Assembly (NCBI GenBank): GCA_017458065.1
Contig: JAFTGD010000058.1
Location: 1-35,376, forward strand
Length of the DNA: 35,376 bases
Direction: 5' to 3'
Origin: Oscillospiraceae bacterium
GTDB taxonomy: Bacteria > Bacillota > Clostridia > Oscillospirales > Oscillospiraceae
The notes beneath the pieces were generated by a model that saw only the letters and a program-made list of their open reading frames with translations, was not told where the DNA came from and searched no databases. Below, piece by piece: positions 1 to 6,569 of this stretch. The position numbers and the translations under genes were made by a program. How positions within the stretch are numbered: the stretch's first letter is position 1; every line of letters starts with the position of its first letter.

Positions 1-374
1 CCGGCTGAGAGACGGTCGCCGGGCTTCGCAACCGGTACGAAGTCCCACTGCTTCTCGCGGTTCAGCGCCGCCACGTCCGTGCCGCGGGTGATGCTGTCGC
101 CGGTCAGGGCGCGCATCTCCGGCAGCGGGCGCTGGATGCCGTCGTAAATGTTGTCCAGCATGCCGGGGCCCAGCTCCACCGACATCGGCATCCCGGTCGT
201 CACCACGTCCGCACCGGGGCCGAGGCCCGAGGTCTCCTCATACACCTGGATGGAAGCCTGGTCCCCTGTCATGTTCAGGATCTCACCGATCAGGCGGCTG
301 GCCCCGACGCGCACAACGTCAGAGACGTTCGCGTCCGCCAGGCCCTCCGCCACGACAAGCGGTCCGGATACTGA
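1..374 (-). CDS. atpA: V-type ATP synthase subunit A, N-terminal part (runs off left edge, 5' end broken)
   Basis: The minus-strand frame from 374 to the edge reads as the N-terminal beta-barrel region of the catalytic A subunit of the V/A-type ATPase. Family signatures include VSGPLVVAEGLADANVSDVV, RLIGEILNMTGDQASIQVYE, ETSGLGPG and MSVELGPGMLDNIYDGIQRP. The enzyme couples ATP hydrolysis or synthesis to ion transport at the membrane. The frame opens exactly at the VSGPLVV segment: an in-frame TGA lies at 375-377, and no ATG, GTG or TTG occurs in frame between that stop and VSGPLVV. The family normally has roughly five to ten residues before this point. The start therefore appears to have been removed, probably by insertion of the GC-rich spacer next to it; a sequencing frameshift is the alternative. 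Identity is secure; whether the gene is functional is not. It marks host chromosome, not phage. Confidence 0.85.
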
Positions 375-599
375 TCACCTCCCCCGGCAGGGGGAGGAAG
401 CGAGCCGGGCGCAAAGCAGCAGACTGATACAGAGGGAGGAACGGGGCGGCAAAGTATAAAACGCAGACAGCTTAGAGCGAGGGCGCACGGCGAGCCGGAG
501 AGGGAGAAATCGAGCGAAGCGGAAAACGCGGAGCGAAGCGGAGCACGGCGGCGGACGCCACAACTGCATCAGCCCGCCGATGATGGCGGGCTGGTTTTT
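375..599. other. GC-rich non-coding spacer with hairpins at both ends
   Basis: No convincing gene lies here. A perfect 8-bp hairpin (CCTCCCCC, loop GGCA, GGGGGAGG) occupies 378-397, directly abutting the broken ATPase frame. The middle holds direct repeats of GAGCGAAGCGGA around 513-545. The right end carries a rho-independent terminator. Hairpins at both ends with a repetitive interior suggest a small interspersed element or a phage/chromosome junction. No att core could be recognised because the other end of the insertion is outside the window. Confidence 0.5.
571..599 (+). terminator. rho-independent terminator, plus orientation
   Basis: AGCCCGCC (571-578), loop GATGAT, GGCGGGCT (585-592), then GG and five T residues (595-599). 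The T-run is on the plus strand, so it would stop rightward transcription entering the phage genes from the spacer. The stem may also slow leftward transcripts leaving the gene that ends at 600. Confidence 0.6.
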
Positions 600-1070
600 C
601 TATCCTGCGCCATAGCGGAGGCGGCAGAGAGTATCTAGAGCAGCAGCGCGGTGCTTGTAGAGCCAAGACTTTTCACAGTGCAGAGTCTCCATCAGGTCAA
701 AAGCACTGTTGCGGTAAGGATGGATGAGCATCTTATCCAGAATCAGCTGATCCTCCTCCGGGAGCAGCAGGAGAAGACGCTCGATACGAGACACCTGATT
801 GACCGTCACTCTGAGACAGAGCAGCAGGTCACTTCGCTCCTCTATCAGACTCTCCCGTTTTAGTACGAGAGAGTCGTTCTTTATGTCAGGACTATTGATG
901 TTTATGTCAGCGCTATGTTGGTCTATGTCAGAGTTATGTCGGTTTATGTCAGCAGTCAGAAGGTTTATGTCATCGGTCATGTGGGCGATGTCATCATGCA
1001 TCAAGCGGATGGCACAGCGGTAGTCCTCCAAATACCGGAGCTCTGAAAGAATCTGCTTACGTCTGTCCAT
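600..1070 (-). CDS. phage ArpU/RinA-like late regulator (sigma-region-4-like) with heptad repeats
   Basis: This is a 156-aa protein. The C-terminal half (about residues 85-155) has the acidic-helix plus HTH look of phage sigma-like or ArpU-type regulators, with segments VNQVSRIERLLLLLPEED, ILDKMLIHP and CEKSWLYKHRAAALDTLCRL. Such proteins usually activate phage late genes from just upstream of the terminase. The N-terminal half is an Asp/Asn-rich heptad array (ADINRHN, SDIDQHS, ADININS, PDIKNDS) likely to form a coiled coil. The ATG at 1070 follows an AAGGAA site and overlaps the end of the upstream gene (1057), so it is the last gene of the leftward replication operon. The terminase that would normally follow is absent; the V-ATPase gene comes instead. 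The family assignment is by pattern and is moderate. Confidence 0.6.
   Translation of the reverse strand: MDRRKQILSELRYLEDYRCAIRLMHDDIAHMTDDINLLTADINRHNSDIDQHSADININSPDIKNDSLVLKRESLIEERSDLLLCLRVTVNQVSRIERLLLLLPEEDQLILDKMLIHPYRNSAFDLMETLHCEKSWLYKHRAAALDTLCRLRYGAG
881..993 (-). repeat. six-unit 21-bp tandem repeat inside the coding region
   Basis: The plus-strand 8-mers at 881, 902, 923, 944, 965 and 986 all read (T/C)(T/G/A)ATGTCA or close variants and are spaced exactly 21 bp apart. The period equals seven codons and encodes the D-I-N/D heptads of the regulator ending at 600. The array can change length in whole heptads without a frameshift. Confidence 0.85.
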
Positions 1071-1401
1071 GGCTCTGTTCCTTCTTCGCGTGACTTCGCT
1101 TCCGGTAGAAATTCAGGTGCGCACCGCTGCCAACGCCGGGCTCGGCGAGGGTGTTGATCAGATAGACGCGGCCGTTCAGCGTCTGCACCCTGATGTGCGG
1201 AACATTCATGCGGCGGATGGCGTTGGCAAAGGTGGAACGACAGCTGTAGGCGTTCTTGTATTCATGGCAGGTATAGGAAATTCTGGCCTGTCGCATACCG
1301 GAACGCTGAAAACTGTCCACAATCTGCTGAGGGTTGATATTTTTATGCTTATAGTCGCGGGTGCTATTATCGAGATTGATATCACTTTCAATCAGCTGCA
1401 A
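1057..1401 (-). CDS. uncharacterised phage protein
   Basis: This is a basic protein of 114 aa with no motif I can name. Visible features are a Cys/His-containing middle (SYTCHEYKNAYSCRSTFANA) and a beta-rich stretch (PHIRVQTLNGRVYLINTL), which would suit a small nucleic-acid-binding protein; that is only an inference. The start is a TTG at 1401 placed seven bases after AAAGGAG; no better ATG is available. It begins immediately after the stop of the SNF2 gene (1405-1407) and overlaps the next gene by 14 bases, so it is translated as part of the same operon. Confidence 0.6.
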   Translation of the reverse strand: MQLIESDINLDNSTRDYKHKNINPQQIVDSFQRSGMRQARISYTCHEYKNAYSCRSTFANAIRRMNVPHIRVQTLNGRVYLINTLAEPGVGSGAHLNFYRKRSHAKKEQSHGQT

Positions 1402-1404
1402 AAT

Positions 1405-2868
1405 TTAACTCCTTTCGATGTTTGCCTTTACGGCGGCGATCAGGTCTTCCTGAGTGCGGGACTTGCATTCGAGTGCCCGGAGGATCTGCTCGTCAATTGT
1501 TTTCTCAGTGACGATGTGGGTCACAACGACAGTACGGGACTGCTGGCCCTGACGCCAGAGACGGGCGATACACTGCTCGTAGAGCTCCAGCGACCAGGTG
1601 AGTCCGAACCAGATCATGGTATGGCCGCCCTGCTGGAGGTTGAGGCCGTGGCCCGCAGAGGCCGGATGGATGAGGCCCACGGGGATCTCCCCGGCGTTCC
1701 AGCGGCGGATGGAATCGGGCTCGCGGATCTCGGCATAAGAAATGCCGAGGCGGGAAAGCCGCTCCTGAATCCGGGACAGATCGTGCCTGTACCAGTAGCA
1801 TACAAGAACGGGACTTGTGGCTGCCTCCAGCAGGTCTTCCAGAGCGTCGAGCTTTCGGTCGTGGAAGACGGCGGGCGCGCCGCTGTCGTCATAGACGCAG
1901 CCGTTGGCCAGCTGCGACAGCTTGCTGGACAAGGATGCGGCTGACGTCGCTGTAAGCTGCACATCCATTCGCTTCCCCGAAGCGTCGGGAAAGCTCAGTC
2001 GTTCCGCTACAGCTCCTCTTCGACTCAAACCCGCTTCGCTGGGCTTTGAGTCGATTATGAAATCCTCGGACGTAAGAACAAGATCTCTTTTCAGCTTGTC
2101 ATAGGCGGCGCGTTCGTCGTCGGACATTTTGACAACGGTGCGGGTGCTGATGAGCTCCGGCATGGAAAGGTGGTCCATAGCCTTCATGGAGATCGTGATA
2201 TCCGCGATCCGTTTATAGATCTGTTCCTCCGCTCCCGGACGGAGACGGTAGGAGTAGACGATGCTGCCGTTTGTCTTCTCCGGGGTGAACCAGGCCGCCC
2301 GGTAACGGCCAATGAAACGTCCCAGGCGCTCGCCCATGTCGAGGCAGCGGTACTCGGCAAAGAGATCCATCAGGCCATTGGAGCTGGGAGTGCCGGTGAG
2401 GCCGACCACACGCCGAACATGCGGTCGCAATCTCATAAAGGCTTTAAAACGCTGTGACTGCCAGGACTTGAAACTCGAAAGCTCATCAATGACGACCATA
2501 TCGAAGTTCAAAGGAAGGCCGCTCTTTTCCACCAGCCACGGCAGATTCTCTCGGTTGATGATGGTAATATCTGCGTTCTGTACCACCGCTGCCCGTCTTT
2601 CAGACTCCGTGCCCACCGCCACGGCAAAGGTCAGGTGACTCAGATGGTCCCACTGTCGGAGCTCGTCCGGCCAGGTCATTTTCGCCACGCGGAGTGGGGC
2701 GATGACAAGGACACGGGAGACCTCAAAGGAATCAAACATCAGATCTTCGATGGCGGTCAGAGTAATGGAGGTCTTGCCGAGGCCCATATCCAGGATGACT
2801 GCTGCAACCGGATGGGTCTCGATAAAGTTGATGGCGAAGTGCTGGTACTCATGAGGGTGATATTGCAC
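1405..2868 (-). CDS. SNF2-family DEAD/DEAH helicase (phage type), carrying an in-frame repeat insertion
   Basis: A superfamily 2 helicase of 487 aa. The N-terminal domain shows motif I (LDMGLGKTSITLTA), motif II (VVIDELSSFKS) and motif III (GLTGTPSSNGLMDLFAEYR). The C-terminal domain ends in motif VI (QCIARLWRQGQ). Phage members of this family sit beside VRR-NUC nucleases and primases and are thought to act in replication or recombination. The start is the GTG at 2868, six bases after AAGGAGG; the longer open frame upstream is the overlapping VRR-NUC gene in another frame. About 34 residues (roughly 272-305) between RDLVL and LTATSAASLSSKLSQL are encoded by the antisense strand of a structured repeat (1954-2054) and have no counterpart in the family. 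The frame is kept. The insertion lies between the two helicase lobes, where it might be tolerated. Confidence 0.88.
   Translation of the reverse strand: MQYHPHEYQHFAINFIETHPVAAVILDMGLGKTSITLTAIEDLMFDSFEVSRVLVIAPLRVAKMTWPDELRQWDHLSHLTFAVAVGTESERRAAVVQNADITIINRENLPWLVEKSGLPLNFDMVVIDELSSFKSWQSQRFKAFMRLRPHVRRVVGLTGTPSSNGLMDLFAEYRCLDMGERLGRFIGRYRAAWFTPEKTNGSIVYSYRLRPGAEEQIYKRIADITISMKAMDHLSMPELISTRTVVKMSDDERAAYDKLKRDLVLTSEDFIIDSKPSEAGLSRRGAVAERLSFPDASGKRMDVQLTATSAASLSSKLSQLANGCVYDDSGAPAVFHDRKLDALEDLLEAATSPVLVCYWYRHDLSRIQERLSRLGISYAEIREPDSIRRWNAGEIPVGLIHPASAGHGLNLQQGGHTMIWFGLTWSLELYEQCIARLWRQGQQSRTVVVTHIVTEKTIDEQILRALECKSRTQEDLIAAVKANIERS
1954..2054 (+). repeat. structured repeat element, copy 1 (inside the SNF2 gene, antisense)
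   Basis: Full copy of about 100 bp. It has a 5' arm GCTGTA (1949-1954 region) matched by TACAGC in the linker, then a hairpin GCTTCCCCGA-AGCG-TCGGGAAAGC, then a terminal hairpin with outer stem TCGACTCAAA/TTTGAGTCGA around CCCG-CTTCGC-TGGGC. It is read in frame by the minus-strand helicase gene. Because the first hairpin is palindromic, both strands encode a similar peptide (F-P-D/E-A-S-G-K). The 3' flank (helicase codons for KRDLVL) is AT-rich. Confidence 0.8.
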
Positions 2869-3130
2869 GGAGAACCTCCTTGATCTGTTCCGGTCGGTCG
2901 ATGACAAAGACATCAAAGCCGAGAGCTCGGAGCCGGGTATGGCGGTGGAGCTGAAGCGGGCGGGGTTTCTTCCCCGGGGCCTTGAGCTCCACAAAGGCAA
3001 GGCGGCCTCCGGGCATCAGGACGAGGCGGTCGGGCATGCCGTCCATACCTGGTGAAACAAACTTGGGACATAACCCGCCTGCACTTTTCACTGCATCAAC
3101 GAGCTTCTGTTCAACCTGTTTTTCAAGCAT
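2849..3130 (-). CDS. VRR-NUC domain nuclease
   Basis: A single-domain PD-(D/E)XK nuclease of 93 aa of the VRR-NUC type, common in phage replication modules. The catalytic frame is visible: N-terminal helix EKQVEQKLVDAVKSAGG, GMDGMPDRLVLMPGGR with the metal-binding Asp, then FVELKAPGKKP with the E-x-K pair, and a C-terminal DVFVIDRPEQIKEVL. The family acts on branched or flapped DNA. I chose the ATG at 3130 because GGAG lies eight bases upstream; an ATG six codons earlier has no ribosome site. It overlaps the helicase start by 20 bases, indicating translational coupling. The first roughly 20 codons are clearly AT-richer than the rest and directly follow a structured repeat (copy 2), as at other copies. 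Confidence 0.88.
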   Translation of the reverse strand: MLEKQVEQKLVDAVKSAGGLCPKFVSPGMDGMPDRLVLMPGGRLAFVELKAPGKKPRPLQLHRHTRLRALGFDVFVIDRPEQIKEVLRAISPS

Positions 3131-3154
3131 TATGTAAACTCCATTCATTTGTTC

Positions 3155-3256
3155 ATCACATCAGAGCCCAATGTAATGGGTCTGATGTGAAAAGGACGAA
3201 CAGCGGAGGGAGCAAGCTTTCCTGACGCTTCAGGGAAGCGAGTCGATCCGGAGCTT
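3155..3256 (-). repeat. structured repeat element, copy 2 (between primase and VRR-NUC)
   Basis: Full copy in the same orientation as the genes. In minus-strand order: AAGCTCCGGATC, hairpin GCTTCCCTGA-AGCG-TCAGGAAAGC, linker ending CTGTTCG, and terminal hairpin TCACATCAGA-CCCA-TTACAT-TGGGC-TCTGATGTGA. The VRR-NUC ribosome site and start lie just downstream. It is preceded by about 100 bp with no assignable gene (3257-3361). Confidence 0.8.
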
Positions 3257-3361
3257 GTGAGGACGAGGTGACGGTCGTGACAGTCTCTCCTATGACTTTT
3301 CCTATAGAAGAAAAAAAGGAGCCAGAAGAGAGTTATGGATAAGAGTGTCACGAGTGTCACC

Positions 3362-5581
3362 TCAGTCTATGAAATCACACAGGGTAAGACCGGTGACGAA
3401 GCGCCCCGTTTTACGGCGGACGCGCTGGAAACCGCGCTGATCCAGGGCAGTATAGAACTCAGTCGTCCCCCTGGCGTACTCCCCGCTCCGGGCGCAGAAA
3501 GCACGGTATGCCGTATACAGCTCGCCGGACTTCTCTTCCCGGTCATCCTCGACTACGCAACAGGAATCCAGAAAATGAGCGAGCCAGTCGTTATCCGCCC
3601 GGTACTGTGCGATGGCAGCGGCTACACAGAGGGGCTGTCTGAGATGGTAATCGGCTGCGATTACCCGCTGCGCCCCCTCGATGATCCAGCGCATGACAGC
3701 GGGGCCCGCGTGCTCGAGAAGGTACTTGGAATAGTTCTTGATATCAGAACGGCCGGTGATCCGGGCGTCAAAGGGAATGACGATCAGACGCCGCCAGATA
3801 CCGGTATCCATAGCGCCGACCTTCGGGAGATGGTTGGTATAGAGCACGAGAGTATGTGTCGGGCGAAACTTAAAGGGATCACGGTACTTCTTCTCAGCGG
3901 AGATCTCGTCAGTGGAACAAAGCTGTTTGACAATGGAGGTAGATAGACGGGTACCTTCTTCCAGTTCGGCGGCAATGAGAAGACGCTTGCCCTTGACCTC
4001 AGCCAGTTCCGGGCGAACATTCCTCCTGCAGCCGACGGTGAGGGCATCAGCGGAGATGGTGCCGGAGTAGCTGCCGAGAGAACCGGCGATGGTGTTCCAG
4101 AAGGTAGACTTGCCGTTGGAGCCCTCACCATAGGCAATGATCATCGCCTCCTGGTAGACCGCGCCGATTGCGCAGAGACCGACGGTCTGCTGTACATAGT
4201 CGATGAGCTCTTCATCCTGTCCGAAAAAGGTATGGAGCGCCTGATCCCAGAGCTCGCTTCCCTGATCCCCCGGCTCAAAGCGGGTGGACTTTGTAATCAG
4301 GTCGGACGGGTCGTGATCCCTTATCCCAGCAAGTCCCCTGCTGACGTCATAGGTGTGTTCCGGACAATTGAGAAGATTCTCGGCACGGTCAAAATCAGCC
4401 GGGGCCAGCTCGACCATGGAGCGGGCCGCCTCCAGTGTAGAGCAGACATATTTCATGTTGCGGCGGTTGATGACAAACTTGTAGTAAGAGAGAGCTTTCT
4501 GGTAGTTGAGATAGAGATTCATCTGATTTGAGCCAATCTGCCGCTCCAGGGCCTTGCCTCCACTGAGAATGGCAAGCTCGCTGACGCCCTCTGAGAGCAG
4601 GGCGGCTTTGCGGCCCTCGAGATTGGACGCAGCGTCATCGCGCTGGCGGTCGAGGAACTTCATCATGACGCTCTGGGCCTTGATGCGGGACTCCTCCCAG
4701 TAGACGCCGTTGTAGCACAGAAAGTCTGTGCCGGTGGTATAAGTGATCTCGGACGCGGCGTCCATGCAGAAGACCTTGGCCTCGTCAATATCCGTGAAGT
4801 CCACGGGCATCAGTCCCCCGCCGAACTGCTCAGGCGGGATGTAGCCGGGCTGAGCCTGGACCTTTTTTGCAAAGCGGCATGCGCTTTTCCAAATGGTGCT
4901 GAGCTCCTGATCCTCGAGGGGCGGGCTGCAGCGTTCCGCCTGGGCGAGAAACATCCGATAGGACTCATCCCCCGCCCCATAGCGCTTAACCAGACGTCCG
5001 GCTATACGGGAGAGCGTGGCGTTGCGGCGTCCCTCTTCGATGTCGTCATTGGCTGTCAGGCGCTCCAGAATCCGGTCGATGGTCGTCTGGCCCTCATGCC
5101 AGATGATATTCCCTGGGTCGCAGCCAAAAATGAAACGGCCGGCATCCAGGGCGTTGCCGTCAAAAAAAGGATAATTCCGGTAGATTTCACGCTTGAGGGC
5201 GGTATAACCCTCGGCATCGGCGAAGGGCGTGATAGCGAAATAGACATGGAAACGGGGACGCGGGGACTTCCCCTCCTTGGACTTCAAGTGATTGCGGCTG
5301 AAAGCGATGGCATAATCCAGATCGCCGAATTCATCAGCGAGATTCTCCGGCGTGATCCACTGCTGAGGATCATCGCTGTGATCGTTGTCCACATCCATGA
5401 CAGCGACATTGGACTCCTTATAATTGGAAACGGAACGGTAATCCCCCTCATACTCCGCACAGACGTGGTCAAAAGACACGGCTGCGCGGAGTTTTTCTTT
5501 GTCTGTGATCTCCTGACGGTTGGGGTAGAGACAGTTTTTACGGTTGCCGACGCAGTCGGCGGAAAAGATCGTAAAACGCAT
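3362..5581 (-). CDS. phage primase-helicase (AEP-like N-terminus, D5/SF3 helicase C-terminus)
   Basis: A 739-aa protein that would prime and unwind phage DNA at replication forks. The N-terminal third has primase-polymerase-like signatures: VAVMDVDND (acidic pair), then AFSRNHLKSKEGKSPRPRFH with the Ser/His and Arg-Phe-His segment, and NALDAGRFIFGCDPGN. The C-terminal half is a D5-type SF3 helicase: Walker A in GEGSNGKSTFWNTIAGSLGS, the AELEEGTRLSTSIVKQLCS segment, and sensor-1-like THTLVLYTNHLPKV followed by GIWRRLIVIPF. The start is the ATG at 5581 after GAGG; the longer upstream frame is out of frame with the previous gene and unlikely to be used. It follows the small gene at 5592-5924 by 10 bases in the leftward operon. 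Confidence 0.88.
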   Translation of the reverse strand: MRFTIFSADCVGNRKNCLYPNRQEITDKEKLRAAVSFDHVCAEYEGDYRSVSNYKESNVAVMDVDNDHSDDPQQWITPENLADEFGDLDYAIAFSRNHLKSKEGKSPRPRFHVYFAITPFADAEGYTALKREIYRNYPFFDGNALDAGRFIFGCDPGNIIWHEGQTTIDRILERLTANDDIEEGRRNATLSRIAGRLVKRYGAGDESYRMFLAQAERCSPPLEDQELSTIWKSACRFAKKVQAQPGYIPPEQFGGGLMPVDFTDIDEAKVFCMDAASEITYTTGTDFLCYNGVYWEESRIKAQSVMMKFLDRQRDDAASNLEGRKAALLSEGVSELAILSGGKALERQIGSNQMNLYLNYQKALSYYKFVINRRNMKYVCSTLEAARSMVELAPADFDRAENLLNCPEHTYDVSRGLAGIRDHDPSDLITKSTRFEPGDQGSELWDQALHTFFGQDEELIDYVQQTVGLCAIGAVYQEAMIIAYGEGSNGKSTFWNTIAGSLGSYSGTISADALTVGCRRNVRPELAEVKGKRLLIAAELEEGTRLSTSIVKQLCSTDEISAEKKYRDPFKFRPTHTLVLYTNHLPKVGAMDTGIWRRLIVIPFDARITGRSDIKNYSKYLLEHAGPAVMRWIIEGAQRVIAADYHLRQPLCVAAAIAQYRADNDWLAHFLDSCCVVEDDREEKSGELYTAYRAFCARSGEYARGTTEFYTALDQRGFQRVRRKTGRFVTGLTLCDFID

Positions 5582-5591
5582 GATTCCCTCC

Positions 5592-5924
5592 TCAGTCACA
5601 AACGTCTCTTGCCTGATCGGAGATCGCAGAACGGGCAAAATCCAGAGCCCGGAGAAAAACATCGATGCCCTCGTCGCCGCAGAAGCAGATCTCAACAGCG
5701 TCAGGCTGACCTCTGGAATTATTATGGACGCGTGCGTAGAAATCCGTGTTGTTGAGGGCGGTCAAACGGAAATAGGTGCGGCTGCCCTTCTGACGGTTTC
5801 CCCCTTTGTATCCGTTGGTTCCTGCCTCAACTTCGAGAAGGGCGCTTCGGCCGGCGATCCCACGGATAAAGGTATTGACATGCCCGCCGTTGATGTCTTT
5901 GAAGCCTGAGTCAATGCAATACAA
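5592..5924 (-). CDS. uncharacterised phage protein, first gene of the leftward operon
   Basis: A 110-aa protein with no catalytic motif that I recognise. The mid part has G-rich and basic segments (GTNGYKGGNRQKGSRTYFRL) and the C-terminal part runs EICFCGDEGIDVFLRALDFA. The best start is a TTG at 5924 eight bases after AAGGAGG; a longer version from an ATG at 5972 lacks a ribosome site. It leads the leftward replication operon and sits 10 bases upstream of the primase-helicase, so a role in replication is possible but not shown. Confidence 0.55.
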   Translation of the reverse strand: MYCIDSGFKDINGGHVNTFIRGIAGRSALLEVEAGTNGYKGGNRQKGSRTYFRLTALNNTDFYARVHNNSRGQPDAVEICFCGDEGIDVFLRALDFARSAISDQARDVCD

Positions 5925-5974
5925 AATTGATTCCTCCTTTGATGAATTGATGAGGGCACGGCGGCCCTTCATCG

Positions 5975-6059
5975 TTACATGTATTGGAAAGGCGGAAAAT
6001 TCCGACTCAGAAAATAATTTTCAAAAAACCGGAAAAAGACATTCCGCGGATACATGTAA
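5975..6059. promoter_or_regulatory. paired palindromic operators in the divergent early control region
   Basis: TTACATGTAT (5975-5984) and ATACATGTAA (6050-6059) form a perfect 10-bp inverted repeat, and each contains the self-complementary core TACATGTA. They flank 65 bp between the leftward primase operon and the rightward DUF2800/polymerase operon. Paired dyads of this kind usually bind a dimeric regulator; which protein binds here is unknown. I could not place a convincing -10/-35 pair. Confidence 0.5.
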
Positions 6060-6088
6060 AGGTGAGCAACACGACGTCGCCACATGCT

Positions 6089-6113
6089 CAGAAAACGCTC
6101 CGCCGGTTTTCTG
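6089..6113. promoter_or_regulatory. hairpin in the leader of the rightward operon
   Basis: CAGAAAAC (6089-6096) and GTTTTCTG (6106-6113) are a perfect 8-bp inverted repeat with a 9-nt loop, 36 bases before the ATG at 6150. It could be an operator or a leader RNA hairpin. There is no T-run, so it is not an ordinary terminator. Confidence 0.4.
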
Positions 6114-6149
6114 ACGGGAACCGGGGCAACAAAAAGAAGGAGGTAAACA

Positions 6150-6569
6150 ATGGAAAAAGAAAAGATCCTGGACAACATTCAAAAATTAGTGCTCTGTGGA
6201 CGGGCCATGTTAGACGCGATGGAAGAACTGACCACGCTGTATATGACCGCCGAAGAACCCAACGCGGCTGGAGTCGAATCAAGCTCCATATCCACTCGCT
6301 TCCCCGAGGCGTCGGGAAAGCTCGGTCACTCCGCTGATTCTCCTCTTTCGTCACAGACCCGCTCCGCTGGGCTCTGTGACGAGGGAGAACGGGTAAAAAG
6401 CGCGACGCTGGAAGAGGTACGGGCACTGCTGGCGGAGAAATCCCGCAGCGGTTTCCGGGCAGAGGTAAAAGCCCTGCTCACAGCACACGGAGTGCACAAG
6501 CTGTCGGATATCAGTGACCCGAAGGAGCTGGGGGCACTGATGGCGGAAGCACAGGAAATCGGGGCATGA
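6150..6569 (+). CDS. small phage protein upstream of DUF2800, with an in-frame repeat insertion
   Basis: A 139-aa protein at the head of the rightward replication operon, with a strong GAAGGAGG site eight bases before the ATG. Related phage proteins in this position are often labelled rrp5-like by automatic annotation; that name carries no functional meaning here. The natural parts are the N-terminal helix (KILDNIQKLVLCGRAMLDAM) and the C-terminal segment VRALLAEKSRSGFRAEVKALL, with LSDISDPKELGALMAEA. Between them, residues about 44-78 are encoded by structured repeat copy 3, giving a Ser/Pro-rich peptide containing TRFPEASGKL. The open frame is maintained through the insertion. It overlaps the next gene by four bases (ATGA). 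Confidence 0.7.
   Translation: MEKEKILDNIQKLVLCGRAMLDAMEELTTLYMTAEEPNAAGVESSSISTRFPEASGKLGHSADSPLSSQTRSAGLCDEGERVKSATLEEVRALLAEKSRSGFRAEVKALLTAHGVHKLSDISDPKELGALMAEAQEIGA
6281..6382 (+). repeat. structured repeat element, copy 3 (inside the gene at 6150-6569, sense)
   Basis: Full copy. The 5' arm GAATCA matches TGATTC in the linker. The first hairpin is GCTTCCCCGA-GGCG-TCGGGAAAGC, and the terminal hairpin is TCGTCACAGA-CCCG-CTCCGC-TGGGC-TCTGTGACGA. It is read in frame in its sense direction. Here the 3' flank is only weakly AT-rich, so this may be an older copy. Confidence 0.8.

Noticed and set aside
881-993. Possible CRISPR-like array
   Set aside because: The 21-bp period has no spacer/repeat structure, keeps a coding frame and encodes heptads. 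No cas genes are present.
1069-1944. 291-aa plus-strand open frame
   Set aside because: It is antisense to the SNF2 helicase and its downstream neighbour, which carry clear helicase motifs and operon overlaps.
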